39,832 nt of DNA from assembly GCA_900299555.1 (NCBI GenBank), contig OODV01000083.1:1-39832 (forward strand). The letters run 5' to 3'. The notes beneath the pieces are model-generated. The model was given only the letters and a program-made list of their open reading frames with translations. It ran no database searches and was not told the DNA's origin. Numbering within the stretch: position 1 is the first letter of the stretch; each line of letters opens with the position of its first letter. This document shows positions 18,759 through 25,988 of this stretch, in pieces. This stretch comes from an uncultured Endozoicomonas sp. GTDB lineage: Bacteria > Pseudomonadota > Gammaproteobacteria > Pseudomonadales > Endozoicomonadaceae. The position numbers and the translations under genes were made by a program.

Positions 18759-19352
18759 TTATTTTTTCAACAGCGTTCTTCCCAAACAGTAATCCACGCT
18801 GACATAGCGTCCGGCTCCCTGGAAAAAAAGCACCAGTAACATCGCCAGGTAGGTTGCCGCAAACTCAATCCCATTGTTCAGAATCACCGGTTTGCCAAAC
18901 TCAGTAATGTAGTGGTAGCGGCCAGGATGGTTCGACTTCAGCCAGCCCAGAAAACCATTCAGCCGTTTTGTTGCTTCTGCTGCATGTTCATTGGGGGCAA
19001 AGCTGCCAGTATCAGCAATAGCCTGCCAGCCATGGGGCCAGTGCACCGCGAAAATAGCAACCAGCATGGTGATGATCAGTGGGACTGATATCAACCGAAT
19101 GCCCAGACCCGCCACCAGTAGTACCGCACCGATAATTTCTGTCCAGGTCGCCAGTGCCGCCATCAGCCAGGGGAAGGGGAGGGCCAGACCGTGCTCAAAC
19201 CACATCACCATATCGTCAAAGTGTGCCAGTTTATTGGTGCCGGCAATCCAGAAGATAGGAGCTAGGTAGAGGCGAAGAGCCAGCAACGGTAGTCCATCAG
19301 CGTGATGGAGATAATCCACTGTTCTTTGATAGAGTGACACAATCTTATTCAT
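18759..19352 (-). CDS. DoxX-family membrane protein, metal-stress locus
   Basis: About 197 residues with four membrane segments (ALRLYLAPIFWIAGTNKL, WLMAALATWTEIIGAVLLVAGLGIRL, LIITMLVAIFAV, and the final FAATYLAMLLVLFFQGAGRYVSVD). These are DoxX features, with the GAGRYSVD-type ending. A soluble insert lies between the last two. I start at 19352 because GGGAG precedes it by six bases; a longer frame starts at 19388. DoxX proteins accompany many hvf/buf copper-RiPP operons, and the upstream motif shared with hvfA supports co-regulation here. Biochemical function is unknown. Confidence 0.85.
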   Translation of the reverse strand: MNKIVSLYQRTVDYLHHADGLPLLALRLYLAPIFWIAGTNKLAHFDDMVMWFEHGLALPFPWLMAALATWTEIIGAVLLVAGLGIRLISVPLIITMLVAIFAVHWPHGWQAIADTGSFAPNEHAAEATKRLNGFLGWLKSNHPGRYHYITEFGKPVILNNGIEFAATYLAMLLVLFFQGAGRYVSVDYCLGRTLLKK

Positions 19353-19389
19353 GACTGACTCCCTGGGCTTTTTTTTGTTGTTATTCATT

Positions 19390-19416
19390 CAACGTACCAG
19401 AGAGAAGATTGTTACA
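19390..19416 (-). promoter_or_regulatory. ECF-type promoter for doxX
   Basis: On the minus strand, TGTAACA (19416-19410) is followed after 15 bases by CGTTG (19394-19390), about 38 bases before the doxX ATG. The same motif with identical spacing lies before hvfA. The -35 AAC core and -10 CGT are typical of ECF sigma promoters. Confidence 0.65.
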
Positions 19417-19456
19417 GTGTGCAGGTCATTTTTTTCATTCCCGGGTTTGTAACGGT

Positions 19457-20053
19457 ATGGACGATGAAGCGTTATTAATTAAACAGGCTCAAAACGGTGA
19501 TCAGCAGGCGTTTACGGTGCTGGTCAGGCATTACTATCGCTTGATGCGCTTTGTTGCTCTGCCGATTGTGGGTGAAAGCGATGCTGATGAAATTGTTCAG
19601 GAAGCCTGGTTGACGGTGCATCAGAAACTTCCGGAATGGGAGCCCAGGGGCAGTTTCAAGGGGTGGTTGCTGACCATTACCGCTAATGAAGCCCGTTCCC
19701 GGTACCGCAGGCAGAAGCGGGAATTCCTGTTCGATGCTCCGGAAGAGGAACCGATGGCTCACCGCTTTAAGGCCAACGGCCATTGGCAGCAGCCTCCGTC
19801 TAACTGGGATCTGGGAGGGCCAGAGGCATTATTGGACAAACGTGAACTGATGGATTGTCTGAACCATAAAATCACCACGTTGCCAGAGAAACAGCGTCTG
19901 GTGTTTGGTCTGAAAGATATCAGCCAGATGTCACTGGAAGAGATCGCTGGCTTTATTGACGAGTCGGCGGCGAATGTCAGGGTTCTCCTGCATCGGGCGC
20001 GGGCAAAGCTGTATTCCGGTATTGAACATTTTCAGGAGACAGGCATATGCTGA
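19457..20053 (+). CDS. ECF RNA polymerase sigma factor
   Basis: A 198-residue sigma-70 family protein of ECF type. Sigma2 covers about 4-75 (LIKQAQNGDQQAFTVLVRHYYRLMRF, DADEIVQEAWLTVHQKL, FKGWLLTITANEARSRYRR). Sigma4 covers about 135-190 (LPEKQRLVFGLKDISQMSLEEIAGFIDESAANVRVLLHRARAKL), with no sigma3. It should direct RNA polymerase to stress promoters when released by the next gene's product. I start at 19457 (MDDEALL); a longer frame from 19409 adds 16 unlikely residues. It overlaps the anti-sigma gene by seven bases. A third copy of the TGTAAC-N15-CGTT motif overlaps its start. Confidence 0.9.
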   Translation: MDDEALLIKQAQNGDQQAFTVLVRHYYRLMRFVALPIVGESDADEIVQEAWLTVHQKLPEWEPRGSFKGWLLTITANEARSRYRRQKREFLFDAPEEEPMAHRFKANGHWQQPPSNWDLGGPEALLDKRELMDCLNHKITTLPEKQRLVFGLKDISQMSLEEIAGFIDESAANVRVLLHRARAKLYSGIEHFQETGIC

Positions 20054-20280
20054 AATGTCGGGATATCGAGCGCATGGCGGGTCAGCTTCAGGATGATGAG
20101 CTGAACTGGCGACAGCGCCTGAGTATGCGGATGCATCTGATGATGTGCCATCATTGTCGCCGATTTGTCAGACAGTTTGCGGCCATAAAAAAACTGGCCG
20201 AGCGTTCTGTCAGTGAGCAGGCTTCTGATGATGAAGTACAGTCGGTAATGGATAAAATCAACGGTTCGCAGAAGGGCTAG
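20047..20280 (+). CDS. Zinc-type anti-sigma factor
   Basis: A 77-residue soluble protein with H-x3-C-x2-C in HLMMCHHC (about 30-37), the zinc-binding motif of ZAS-type anti-sigma factors (zf-HC2). It has no membrane span, so it should bind its sigma factor in the cytoplasm and release it on a metal or redox signal at the Cys/His site. AGGAG precedes the ATG, and the gene overlaps the sigma gene. Its TAG stop is the first part of a palindromic element, so the element may have truncated or replaced the original C-terminus. Confidence 0.8.
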   Translation: MLKCRDIERMAGQLQDDELNWRQRLSMRMHLMMCHHCRRFVRQFAAIKKLAERSVSEQASDDEVQSVMDKINGSQKG

Positions 20281-20443
20281 GAGCCTGTCGGACTTAGCCG
20301 ACCGTAGCGAGAAAAAGTCCGATTTGAGACAGTTTTTATGCTGATTTGAGGCGAATAGTTGTTCTATTCAACGAAAATCAGCATAAAAAATGGCCAAATT
20401 CGGCTTTTTCGCAGTAGGTCAGTGGTAAGTCCGACAGGCTCCT
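20279..20443. repeat. Palindromic element A (165 bp)
   Basis: Perfect 18-bp terminal inverted repeats: AGGAGCCTGTCGGACTTA (20279-20296) and its complement (20426-20443). Inside are CCGTAGCGAG, a second stem TTTTATGCTGATTT / AAAATCAGCATAAAA, a loop GAATAGTTGTTCTATT, and TCGCAGTAGG. It overlaps the anti-sigma stop codon. Related to element B (21491) and the truncated copy at 34005. Confidence 0.85.
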
Positions 20444-20462
20444 GGAATAACCCTTCGTCTTG

Positions 20463-21461
20463 TTAAATCGTATAACGCTCAAAATTGATCATTGGATCAA
20501 AACCTTCCCTTAGTAGCATTTGCCGTTCACCAAGATCCATCAGCAACGTTACCAGCGTACCACCGTTACCGGTCAACTCATGGTAGCTGTATGGTCGCAG
20601 AATCGGGAAAGGCGGCTCATTCTCATTGAGTAGTTGCTGCATAGTGTTCAGGTCTAATTTGGCCGTTTGCTGAGTCGCCTCCCTCAATTTTTCCAGCCGG
20701 GTTTCTGTACAGTGGCGAGTTGAAGTAGGCTGAGCCTGATCAGGTTGAAGGTAGTGATTGGTATGAAGGTAAACTGGCTGTTCTGTTGCTAGAAACCAGG
20801 GTTGATCCGGTGCCAGTTCTACGGCAATGGTTGTCTTTTTATCGGCGACTAAGACATGACTGGCCTTTCCAGCACCATGGCTTTTGATCAGCACTCTGGC
20901 CTCCTGTAAGGATTGGCATTCAAGCAGTGCCCTGAGCAGGAAATGCACCGGCAGACCGATCAGTTTCTGATTGGCGGGCAGAATATTCAGACAGACACCA
21001 AGCCCGGCAGAATTCATTCCAATCTTGGCCAGCATTCCCGGTTCGGTCATGGTCAATAACCGATGACCCGATTCCAGTTCAATATCTGCCAGAGCTAATT
21101 GACCTTCCAAAGCCTGGGCCCAGTCCCAGTTTTGTCCCAGCAGGCCCTTCTGAGGAAAGGCGATGGAGGAACATTCGGTGGGAGCAGGGGATGACATGAG
21201 TTCACTGCGGCCGTTGATACAGTAAATCCAGAATGGCTCAACACCGGATGCTTCGGCTATGGCATCCATTTCAACCCGGTATTCAGGCCTGAATGCCATC
21301 AGCCGTTGCATCAACAGGTCCACGTGGTTCTGTAGCTTTGCTCTGTCGGTTAGAAAGCGGGAGCGATAATAGTCCAGTACTGTATGGATCTCTTCACGCA
21401 TCAGCTCACCATGGCGGTGTCCACGCTCTGTGGCTGATCCAGTTAGCTGCAGTTTTTTCAT
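20463..21461 (-). CDS. C45-family peptidase / acyltransferase-like (Ntn hydrolase)
   Basis: The 332-residue protein has the N-terminal helix pattern of the C45 family (GSATERGHRHGELMREEI), then PTECSSIAF (near residues 94-102), where Cys is the autoprocessed nucleophile of the acyl-CoA:6-aminopenicillanate acyltransferase/C45 group. GQNWDW and MNSAGLGVCLN follow, also typical. It should be an Ntn-type amidohydrolase that cleaves itself before Cys; the substrate is unknown. The gene points the same way as hvfCBA and lies downstream of hvfC, but palindromic elements flank it on both sides, so its membership of the operon is uncertain. Confidence 0.8.
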   Translation of the reverse strand: MKKLQLTGSATERGHRHGELMREEIHTVLDYYRSRFLTDRAKLQNHVDLLMQRLMAFRPEYRVEMDAIAEASGVEPFWIYCINGRSELMSSPAPTECSSIAFPQKGLLGQNWDWAQALEGQLALADIELESGHRLLTMTEPGMLAKIGMNSAGLGVCLNILPANQKLIGLPVHFLLRALLECQSLQEARVLIKSHGAGKASHVLVADKKTTIAVELAPDQPWFLATEQPVYLHTNHYLQPDQAQPTSTRHCTETRLEKLREATQQTAKLDLNTMQQLLNENEPPFPILRPYSYHELTGNGGTLVTLLMDLGERQMLLREGFDPMINFERYTI

Positions 21462-21490
21462 TGTTAGTCACCCTGCACGTTGTCACTGCC

Positions 21491-21669
21491 TAGGAGGCTG
21501 TTCGGGAATAGCGCCCGTCTGGGCGACCCCGTAGCGAGGCTGCAGGAAATTGAGCCTGAAAATTCGTAAATTTTTGGTGAATAGTGGTTCTATTTGCCAA
21601 AAATTTACGGGTTTTCAGTCTAATTTGCTGCTGTCGCAGTAGGGCAGTCTATTCCCGGACAGCCTCCTA
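21491..21669. repeat. Palindromic element B (179 bp)
   Basis: 21-bp terminal inverted repeats (21491-21511 and 21649-21669) match at 20 of 21 positions. Inside are CCGTAGCGAG, stems CGTAAATTTTTGG / CCAAAAATTTACG, loop GAATAGTGGTTCTATT and TCGCAGTAGG. The loop and flank motifs are shared with element A, while the stem sequences differ. Lies between hvfC and the C45 gene. Confidence 0.85.
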
Positions 21670-21718
21670 TTATTGCTTCGCCTCCAATGACGTTGACAAG
21701 AGCTGGAGTCAATTTTCT

Positions 21719-22489
21719 TCAACAATCGGCAGCAGCTCCCAGAATCAGACCCAGTTGATAATAGTTCACCAGTGCCTGTTCAGCGTATGGCTTAACCTGA
21801 ACTCGCTCAGCCGTCGTCAGGTGTTGCAGTGTCTGATTGATAAGCAGCTCCCGATTCAACGGCTGATCAAGGTTGGAGGCTGTTTGAAACAGCTGCCAGG
21901 CCAATGCATCGACAGTAAGAAACCGGGTTTCATTTTCTTGACGGTAAATAACCAGCAAAGTCGGTTGTTCTGGAGTGGTCTGTGGCTGAAAGTCACGGCT
22001 GATTTTATGAACCGGGTATTGATAAGCCGCGGCTACGGCATTGACTGACCATATCAGCTCGTTTTCACAGTCTGAAAAAACAGTGATTGCCTCGGCTGGC
22101 GGTTCGTCCTGTTCATTGCCCAGCAAATGGGTTTCCAGCCATTCATAGTGAGCCAGCTCTTGAAGAAACGGTGGCAGAGTGTGCGATTGATCAGACATTG
22201 GAGCTGAATTAAGCCATGCCAGGAACTCCCCGGAGATATCAATGAAATAGGGAGAGCTGGCATGGTGCTCAACCATAAAGCGATCCACCAGATGATTGAA
22301 CTGTGCTTCCGTCAATAGCTTTGTCAGCACAGGGAAGCCCTGGCTGACAAAGTTGGCGATATTGTTTCGGATCAGCCGGGGATAAACGGCAAAGCGCTCC
22401 GGCTTTATCTGATCAAAAGGATTATCAGTCTGATGACGTATAGCCTCAGTGAACTGCTGCTGCAGAACCTGAAAATCATCCACAGGCAT
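21719..22489 (-). CDS. hvfC: HvfC/BufC-like partner protein (DUF2063)
   Basis: A 256-residue protein of the DUF2063 group: LQQQFTEAIR, the NPFDQIKPERFAVYPRLIRNNIANFVSQGFPVLTKLL block and FLAWLNSAP in the N-terminal half, plus a second domain in the C-terminal half (about 150-250). In HvfBC/BufBC systems this protein binds and presents the precursor peptide to the MNIO enzyme. The gene overlaps hvfB by 14 bases, so the two are translationally coupled. Confidence 0.85.
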   Translation of the reverse strand: MPVDDFQVLQQQFTEAIRHQTDNPFDQIKPERFAVYPRLIRNNIANFVSQGFPVLTKLLTEAQFNHLVDRFMVEHHASSPYFIDISGEFLAWLNSAPMSDQSHTLPPFLQELAHYEWLETHLLGNEQDEPPAEAITVFSDCENELIWSVNAVAAAYQYPVHKISRDFQPQTTPEQPTLLVIYRQENETRFLTVDALAWQLFQTASNLDQPLNRELLINQTLQHLTTAERVQVKPYAEQALVNYYQLGLILGAAADC

Positions 22490-23327
22490 ACTCCTTCTGC
22501 TGATTCATCACAGACTGCTGAATTCGGTGTATTGAATCGAGCTCTGCAACCAGCTCATCTAATGGCGGAATGTTAAAGTCCCGCTCCAGCAGCGTTGGGA
22601 AAACACCATGGTATTCATACGCATTACCCAGCAGCTGCCAGACATCATCGCGAACCGGCGCCCCATGACTGTCGATAATAAGATCCGGCTGCTCAATATA
22701 ATGACCGGCAATATGCCCATAGCTGATACGCTCGGAGGGTAACTGCCGTAAAAACGCATCCGAGTCATAACCATGATTGATGCTGTTCACAAAAATATTG
22801 TTGATATCCAGCAGCAACTCACAGTCCGCCAGCTCCAGCACGGTGTTGATAAACTCAATTTCCGGCATCTGCTGCCCGGGAGCGCAATAATAGGAGACGT
22901 TCTCCACCGCAATGGGTTCACCCAGAACGTCCTGGGTCTGCTTAATGCGATCTGCAACGTAGCGGGCAGCGGCTTCCGTAAACGGGATCGGCATCAGGTC
23001 ATAGAGGTGTCCCTGGTCAGAACAGTAACTCAGGTGCTCGGTATAACGAACCACATGATGCTCCTGAAGAAAACGCTTAATCGCTTTCAGCAGATCCATG
23101 TCCAGCGGGGCAGGACCTCCTAGTGACAGGGAAAGCCCATGGCAGACCAGCGGTGTCTTTTCCAGAATCTGTGCCAGTAGCTGACGCCTCTGTTTTGGGG
23201 CTTTAATCCAGTTTTCCGGGGCTACCTCCAGAAACTGAACGGTGGATTGCACCTCGCTGGCCATGCTCTGGAGGTGCTCCCGGCGCAGGCCAAGGCCTGC
23301 ACCGCAGAGTGAAGGAAGAGGCTTCAT
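22476..23327 (-). CDS. hvfB: MNIO/DUF692 multinuclear iron oxygenase (HvfB/BufB-like)
   Basis: A 283-residue TIM-barrel DUF692 protein. The metal-site and core motifs are in order: PENW, CHGLSLSLGG, YTEHLSYC, VENVSYY, LLLDINNIFVNSINHG, YGHIAGHY, DSHGAPV and LLERDFNIPPLDEL. MNIO enzymes use two or three irons and O2 to convert precursor cysteines to oxazolone/thioamide or related groups that bind copper. I start at 23327 (MKPLPSL), because the ATG shares its A with the hvfA TGA, the usual coupling. The longer frame from 23357 adds Arg-rich residues within hvfA. Confidence 0.9.
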   Translation of the reverse strand: MKPLPSLCGAGLGLRREHLQSMASEVQSTVQFLEVAPENWIKAPKQRRQLLAQILEKTPLVCHGLSLSLGGPAPLDMDLLKAIKRFLQEHHVVRYTEHLSYCSDQGHLYDLMPIPFTEAAARYVADRIKQTQDVLGEPIAVENVSYYCAPGQQMPEIEFINTVLELADCELLLDINNIFVNSINHGYDSDAFLRQLPSERISYGHIAGHYIEQPDLIIDSHGAPVRDDVWQLLGNAYEYHGVFPTLLERDFNIPPLDELVAELDSIHRIQQSVMNQQKEYACG

Positions 23328-23677
23328 CAGGCGGCTCCGCACTTGCCTTCGCCGCATTTGCCTTCTTCATCCTTGCTGGCTGATTCGCCGCACTTACCTT
23401 CACCACACTTGCCTTCATCCGCTTTGACGGCACTGTCTCCACCACATTTTCCCTCACCACATTTACCATCGTCCGCTTTTGCCGGTGCTGATGAGGCTCC
23501 ACATTTGCCTTCACCACAGCGTCCTTCATCCACTCGCTTCTTGGCCAGCACAATGCCTTCATAGCCATGGTTCAGTGAGGTGATGGAACCGGTCATGTCG
23601 GCGCTGACGGTGACAGACGCTGCGGAAACCAGGGTGGCAGCAACCAGGTTGGTCAGTTTGTTAGTTTTTGTTGTCAT
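23327..23677 (-). CDS. hvfA: HvfA-like copper-binding RiPP precursor, EGKCG repeats
   Basis: A 116-residue secreted precursor. Residues 1-26 are a signal peptide (TNLVAATLVSAASVTVSA). The core carries four double motifs: EGRCGEGKCG, DGKCGEGKCG, EGKCGEGKCG and EGKCGEGKCG, giving eight cysteines, separated by short Ala/Ser/Asp/Lys spacers. This is the substrate layout of HvfB-type MNIO enzymes (oxazolin of non-typeable Haemophilus, bufferin family), where modified Cys bind copper in the periplasm. AGGAG precedes the ATG at 23677; the longer frame to 23725 is unlikely. Upstream lies an ECF-type promoter matching that of doxX. Confidence 0.92.
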   Translation of the reverse strand: MTTKTNKLTNLVAATLVSAASVTVSADMTGSITSLNHGYEGIVLAKKRVDEGRCGEGKCGASSAPAKADDGKCGEGKCGGDSAVKADEGKCGEGKCGESASKDEEGKCGEGKCGAA

Positions 23678-23727
23678 GGTGACTCTCCTGTCGTTTTTAC
23701 CGACCGCAAATTGCGGACTTATCAATA

Positions 23728-23754
23728 CAACGAGGGAGTCGGTGAGATGTTACA
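23728..23754 (-). promoter_or_regulatory. ECF-type promoter for hvfABC
   Basis: On the minus strand TGTAACA (23754-23748), 15 bases, then CGTTG (23732-23728), about 50 bases before the hvfA ATG. Identical hexamer, spacing and -10 to the doxX promoter at 19390-19416. Confidence 0.7.
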
Positions 23755-23782
23755 GGTCAGTTGAAAAAAATTAGAAAATAAT

Positions 23783-23807
23783 TTCAGGCCGGTGGTTCCG
23801 GCCTGAA
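23783..23807 (-). terminator. Terminator after galM
   Basis: Perfect 10-bp stem TTCAGGCCGG / CCGGCCTGAA with a five-base loop. On the minus strand it is followed by ATTATTTTCTAATTTTTTT, so it ends the aldose epimerase transcript just before the hvf promoter. Confidence 0.8.
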
Positions 23808-23814
23808 GAGAGGC

Positions 23815-24873
23815 TTAGAGAAGGCCAAACCGGAACACTGTTTTTTCCTGATAGGTGTCACCTGGGTTCAGCTGAGTCGATGGAAACTCAGGACGGTTTG
23901 GAGAATCCGGAAAATGCTGCGTCTCCAGGCAGAAACCTGCCCGCATACCATATTGACTGCCACCACGCGCTGGCTCGCCTTCCAGATAGTTGCCGGTATA
24001 GAACTGCACACCTGGCTGAGTGGTAAGTACCTCAAGTGTTCGGCCACTTTCTGGTTCTTCCACCCGGGCGGCAGGGTTTAAAGGGCGCCCATCGTTTCTC
24101 TCCGTCCAGATAACCCAATTATGATCGTACCCTCTGGCCTGCTTCAGCTGAACAAAGTTCTGGCTAATATCCTGACCTATCGGCTTCATGGTGGTGAAGT
24201 TCATGGGTGTGTTGTGAACCGGCTCAATTTCACCATAGGGAATAGAAGTCTCATCCGTTGGGGTGAAATGGCTGCAGTGAAGTTGCAACTGGTGGCTCAG
24301 GCAGTCTTCGCTGCCGTTAAGGTTGAAATAGGTATGGTTGGTCAGGTTAACCACAGTAGGGGCATCCGTAGTTGCCCGATACTCAATACTCAGCTCGTTC
24401 TGGTTATTCAGGGTGTAGATCACGTTGACATTCAGTGTTCCGGGGTAACCCTCTTCACCATCTTCTGACTCATAGTAAAGGGACAGTGTGCAGAGGCCAT
24501 CTGTCGTGTGAGACTCTGCCCGCCACAGGCGATGATCAAACCCGATCTTACCACCGTGCAGGTGATTCGGTGCATTGTTGCAGGCCAACTGAAACTGTTC
24601 ACCATTCAGTTCAAACTCTCCTCTGGCGATACGGTTGGCGTAGCGGCCAACAATGGCGCCAAAATAAGCACCGGACCGCTCGTAATCAGCCACCGAGTCA
24701 CAACCCAGGGTGACTTCGACCAGATCGCCATCTCTATCCGGAACACGAATGCTCTGGATAACCCCCCCCATGGTCAGAATGGTGACTTCCATGCCTTTCT
24801 GGTTACAGAGACGGAAGGCATAAACCGGTTCACCGGAGCGTGTGGCTCCAAACACTTCCTGAAAAATCTTCAT
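23815..24873 (-). CDS. galM: Aldose 1-epimerase (mutarotase)
   Basis: A 352-residue mutarotase. Key pieces are GRYANRIARGEF, NNAPNHLHGG (catalytic His about 105), VVNLTNHTYFNL (His about 180), the GYDHNW loop with Asp, and FCLETQHFPDSPN (catalytic Glu about 310). It interconverts alpha and beta anomers of galactose or glucose in the cytoplasm or periplasm; no signal peptide is seen. I start at 24873 (MKIFQEVFG); a longer frame to 24975 has no homologous look and the ribosome binding site is weak. Single gene, ended by the terminator above. Confidence 0.9.
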   Translation of the reverse strand: MKIFQEVFGATRSGEPVYAFRLCNQKGMEVTILTMGGVIQSIRVPDRDGDLVEVTLGCDSVADYERSGAYFGAIVGRYANRIARGEFELNGEQFQLACNNAPNHLHGGKIGFDHRLWRAESHTTDGLCTLSLYYESEDGEEGYPGTLNVNVIYTLNNQNELSIEYRATTDAPTVVNLTNHTYFNLNGSEDCLSHQLQLHCSHFTPTDETSIPYGEIEPVHNTPMNFTTMKPIGQDISQNFVQLKQARGYDHNWVIWTERNDGRPLNPAARVEEPESGRTLEVLTTQPGVQFYTGNYLEGEPARGGSQYGMRAGFCLETQHFPDSPNRPEFPSTQLNPGDTYQEKTVFRFGLL

Positions 24874-25149
24874 AATTACGCCATTGCTCTGAAAAACAAA
24901 TCTCCAACCTTCACAGAAAGTGGAGTGAGGCCTGGGGATTACGCATACGGTTAATTGCGCCCCCCCTTGGTACATAAAGAAAAATTTACGTAATCCGCGG
25001 TATCACCAAAGATAGCTATAGTATCCAGAGCTTGTATATCAATTCACTGTCGGACGTCATGGCAGTGGATATTTTTCGCGCATTTTGCAACCGCGCTAAT
25101 CGTATTCAACAGCCAGTATTGCTGATCAATGAGGACAGGGCGATTGGTC

Positions 25150-25914
25150 ATGGGATTACCAGACGCAGAGAAAAGTAACCGTTTTGATGAGAGTGAATGG
25201 AAACTTCGGCTGGACTTGGCTGCCTGCTACCGCTTGATTGCGTATTTTGGCTGGGATGACCTGATTTACACCCATATCACCTGCCGGCTAACGGATGGGC
25301 CATCGGATTTTCTGATCAACCCCTTTGGCATGATGTTCGACGAGATCACTGCATCCAGTCTGGTTCGAATCGATCTGGATGGAAACAAAGTGGAACACTC
25401 CAACTGGCCGGTAAACCCTGCCGGCTTTGTTATCCACAGTGCCATTCATCAGGTGAGGGAAGATGTTCGCTGTGTCCTTCATGCCCATACAGTAGCGACT
25501 GTTGCTGTCTCTGCCCTGGAGTGTGGTCTGTTGCCCCTGAGCCAGCATGCAATGCTTCTGTTTCAGAGGGTTGCTTACCATGACTATGAAGGCATATCGG
25601 TTAAAAGAGGTGAACGTCAGCGCCTGCAGAAAGATATGAGGCAGAACAATGTTATGTTTCTGCGGAATCATGGTGTGCTGGTGGCAGGAGCTACAGTTGC
25701 CGAGGCATTTCAGAATTTCTATTTTCTGCAAAAGGCCTGTGAGATTCAGGTTCAGGCCATGGGATGTGGTACGCCAATCGTACAAATTCAACCGGAAGTT
25801 GAACAGGTCGTGATTAATCAATACCAAGAGGCCAATCTTGGTAGGGGAGCAGAGCTTTCATGGCCCGGATTGTTGCGCAGACTGGACCGTATTGATCCGT
25901 CCTGGCGTGAATAG
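25150..25914 (+). CDS. Class II aldolase/adducin-family protein
   Basis: About 254 residues. The class II aldolase fold is shown by LRLDLAACYRLIAYFGWDDLIYTHITCRL, NPFGMMFDEITASSLVRID, a zinc-site HAHTVATVAVSA (two His) and FLRNHGVLVAGATVAEAF (third His and catalytic region). Such proteins cleave or decarboxylate phosphosugars or related ketoacids; many in this group are of unknown substrate. The residue before the zinc His pair and the Glu acid are present. The start could be 25129 (MRTGR) or 25150 (MGLPDAEKS); I favour 25150 on resemblance to homologs, without a clear ribosome binding site. Confidence 0.8.
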   Translation: MGLPDAEKSNRFDESEWKLRLDLAACYRLIAYFGWDDLIYTHITCRLTDGPSDFLINPFGMMFDEITASSLVRIDLDGNKVEHSNWPVNPAGFVIHSAIHQVREDVRCVLHAHTVATVAVSALECGLLPLSQHAMLLFQRVAYHDYEGISVKRGERQRLQKDMRQNNVMFLRNHGVLVAGATVAEAFQNFYFLQKACEIQVQAMGCGTPIVQIQPEVEQVVINQYQEANLGRGAELSWPGLLRRLDRIDPSWRE

Positions 25915-25949
25915 CCAGCGTAATATAGCCACTGATTATGCGCCAGCCA

Positions 25950-25978
25950 TTGCGACATCGAGCTCAGTGCTCTATAAC
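25950..25978 (+). promoter_or_regulatory. ssrA promoter
   Basis: TTGCGA (25950-25955), 17 bases, then TATAAC (25973-25978), ten bases before the mature tmRNA 5' end. Good sigma-70 match with ideal spacing. Confidence 0.75.
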
Positions 25979-25988
25979 TATTAGTTCC

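Noticed and set aside
23343-23564. Plus-strand Pro/Ser-rich repeat frame opposite hvfA
   Set aside because: It is the antisense translation of the EGKCG repeats; hvfA has leader, ribosome binding site and partners.
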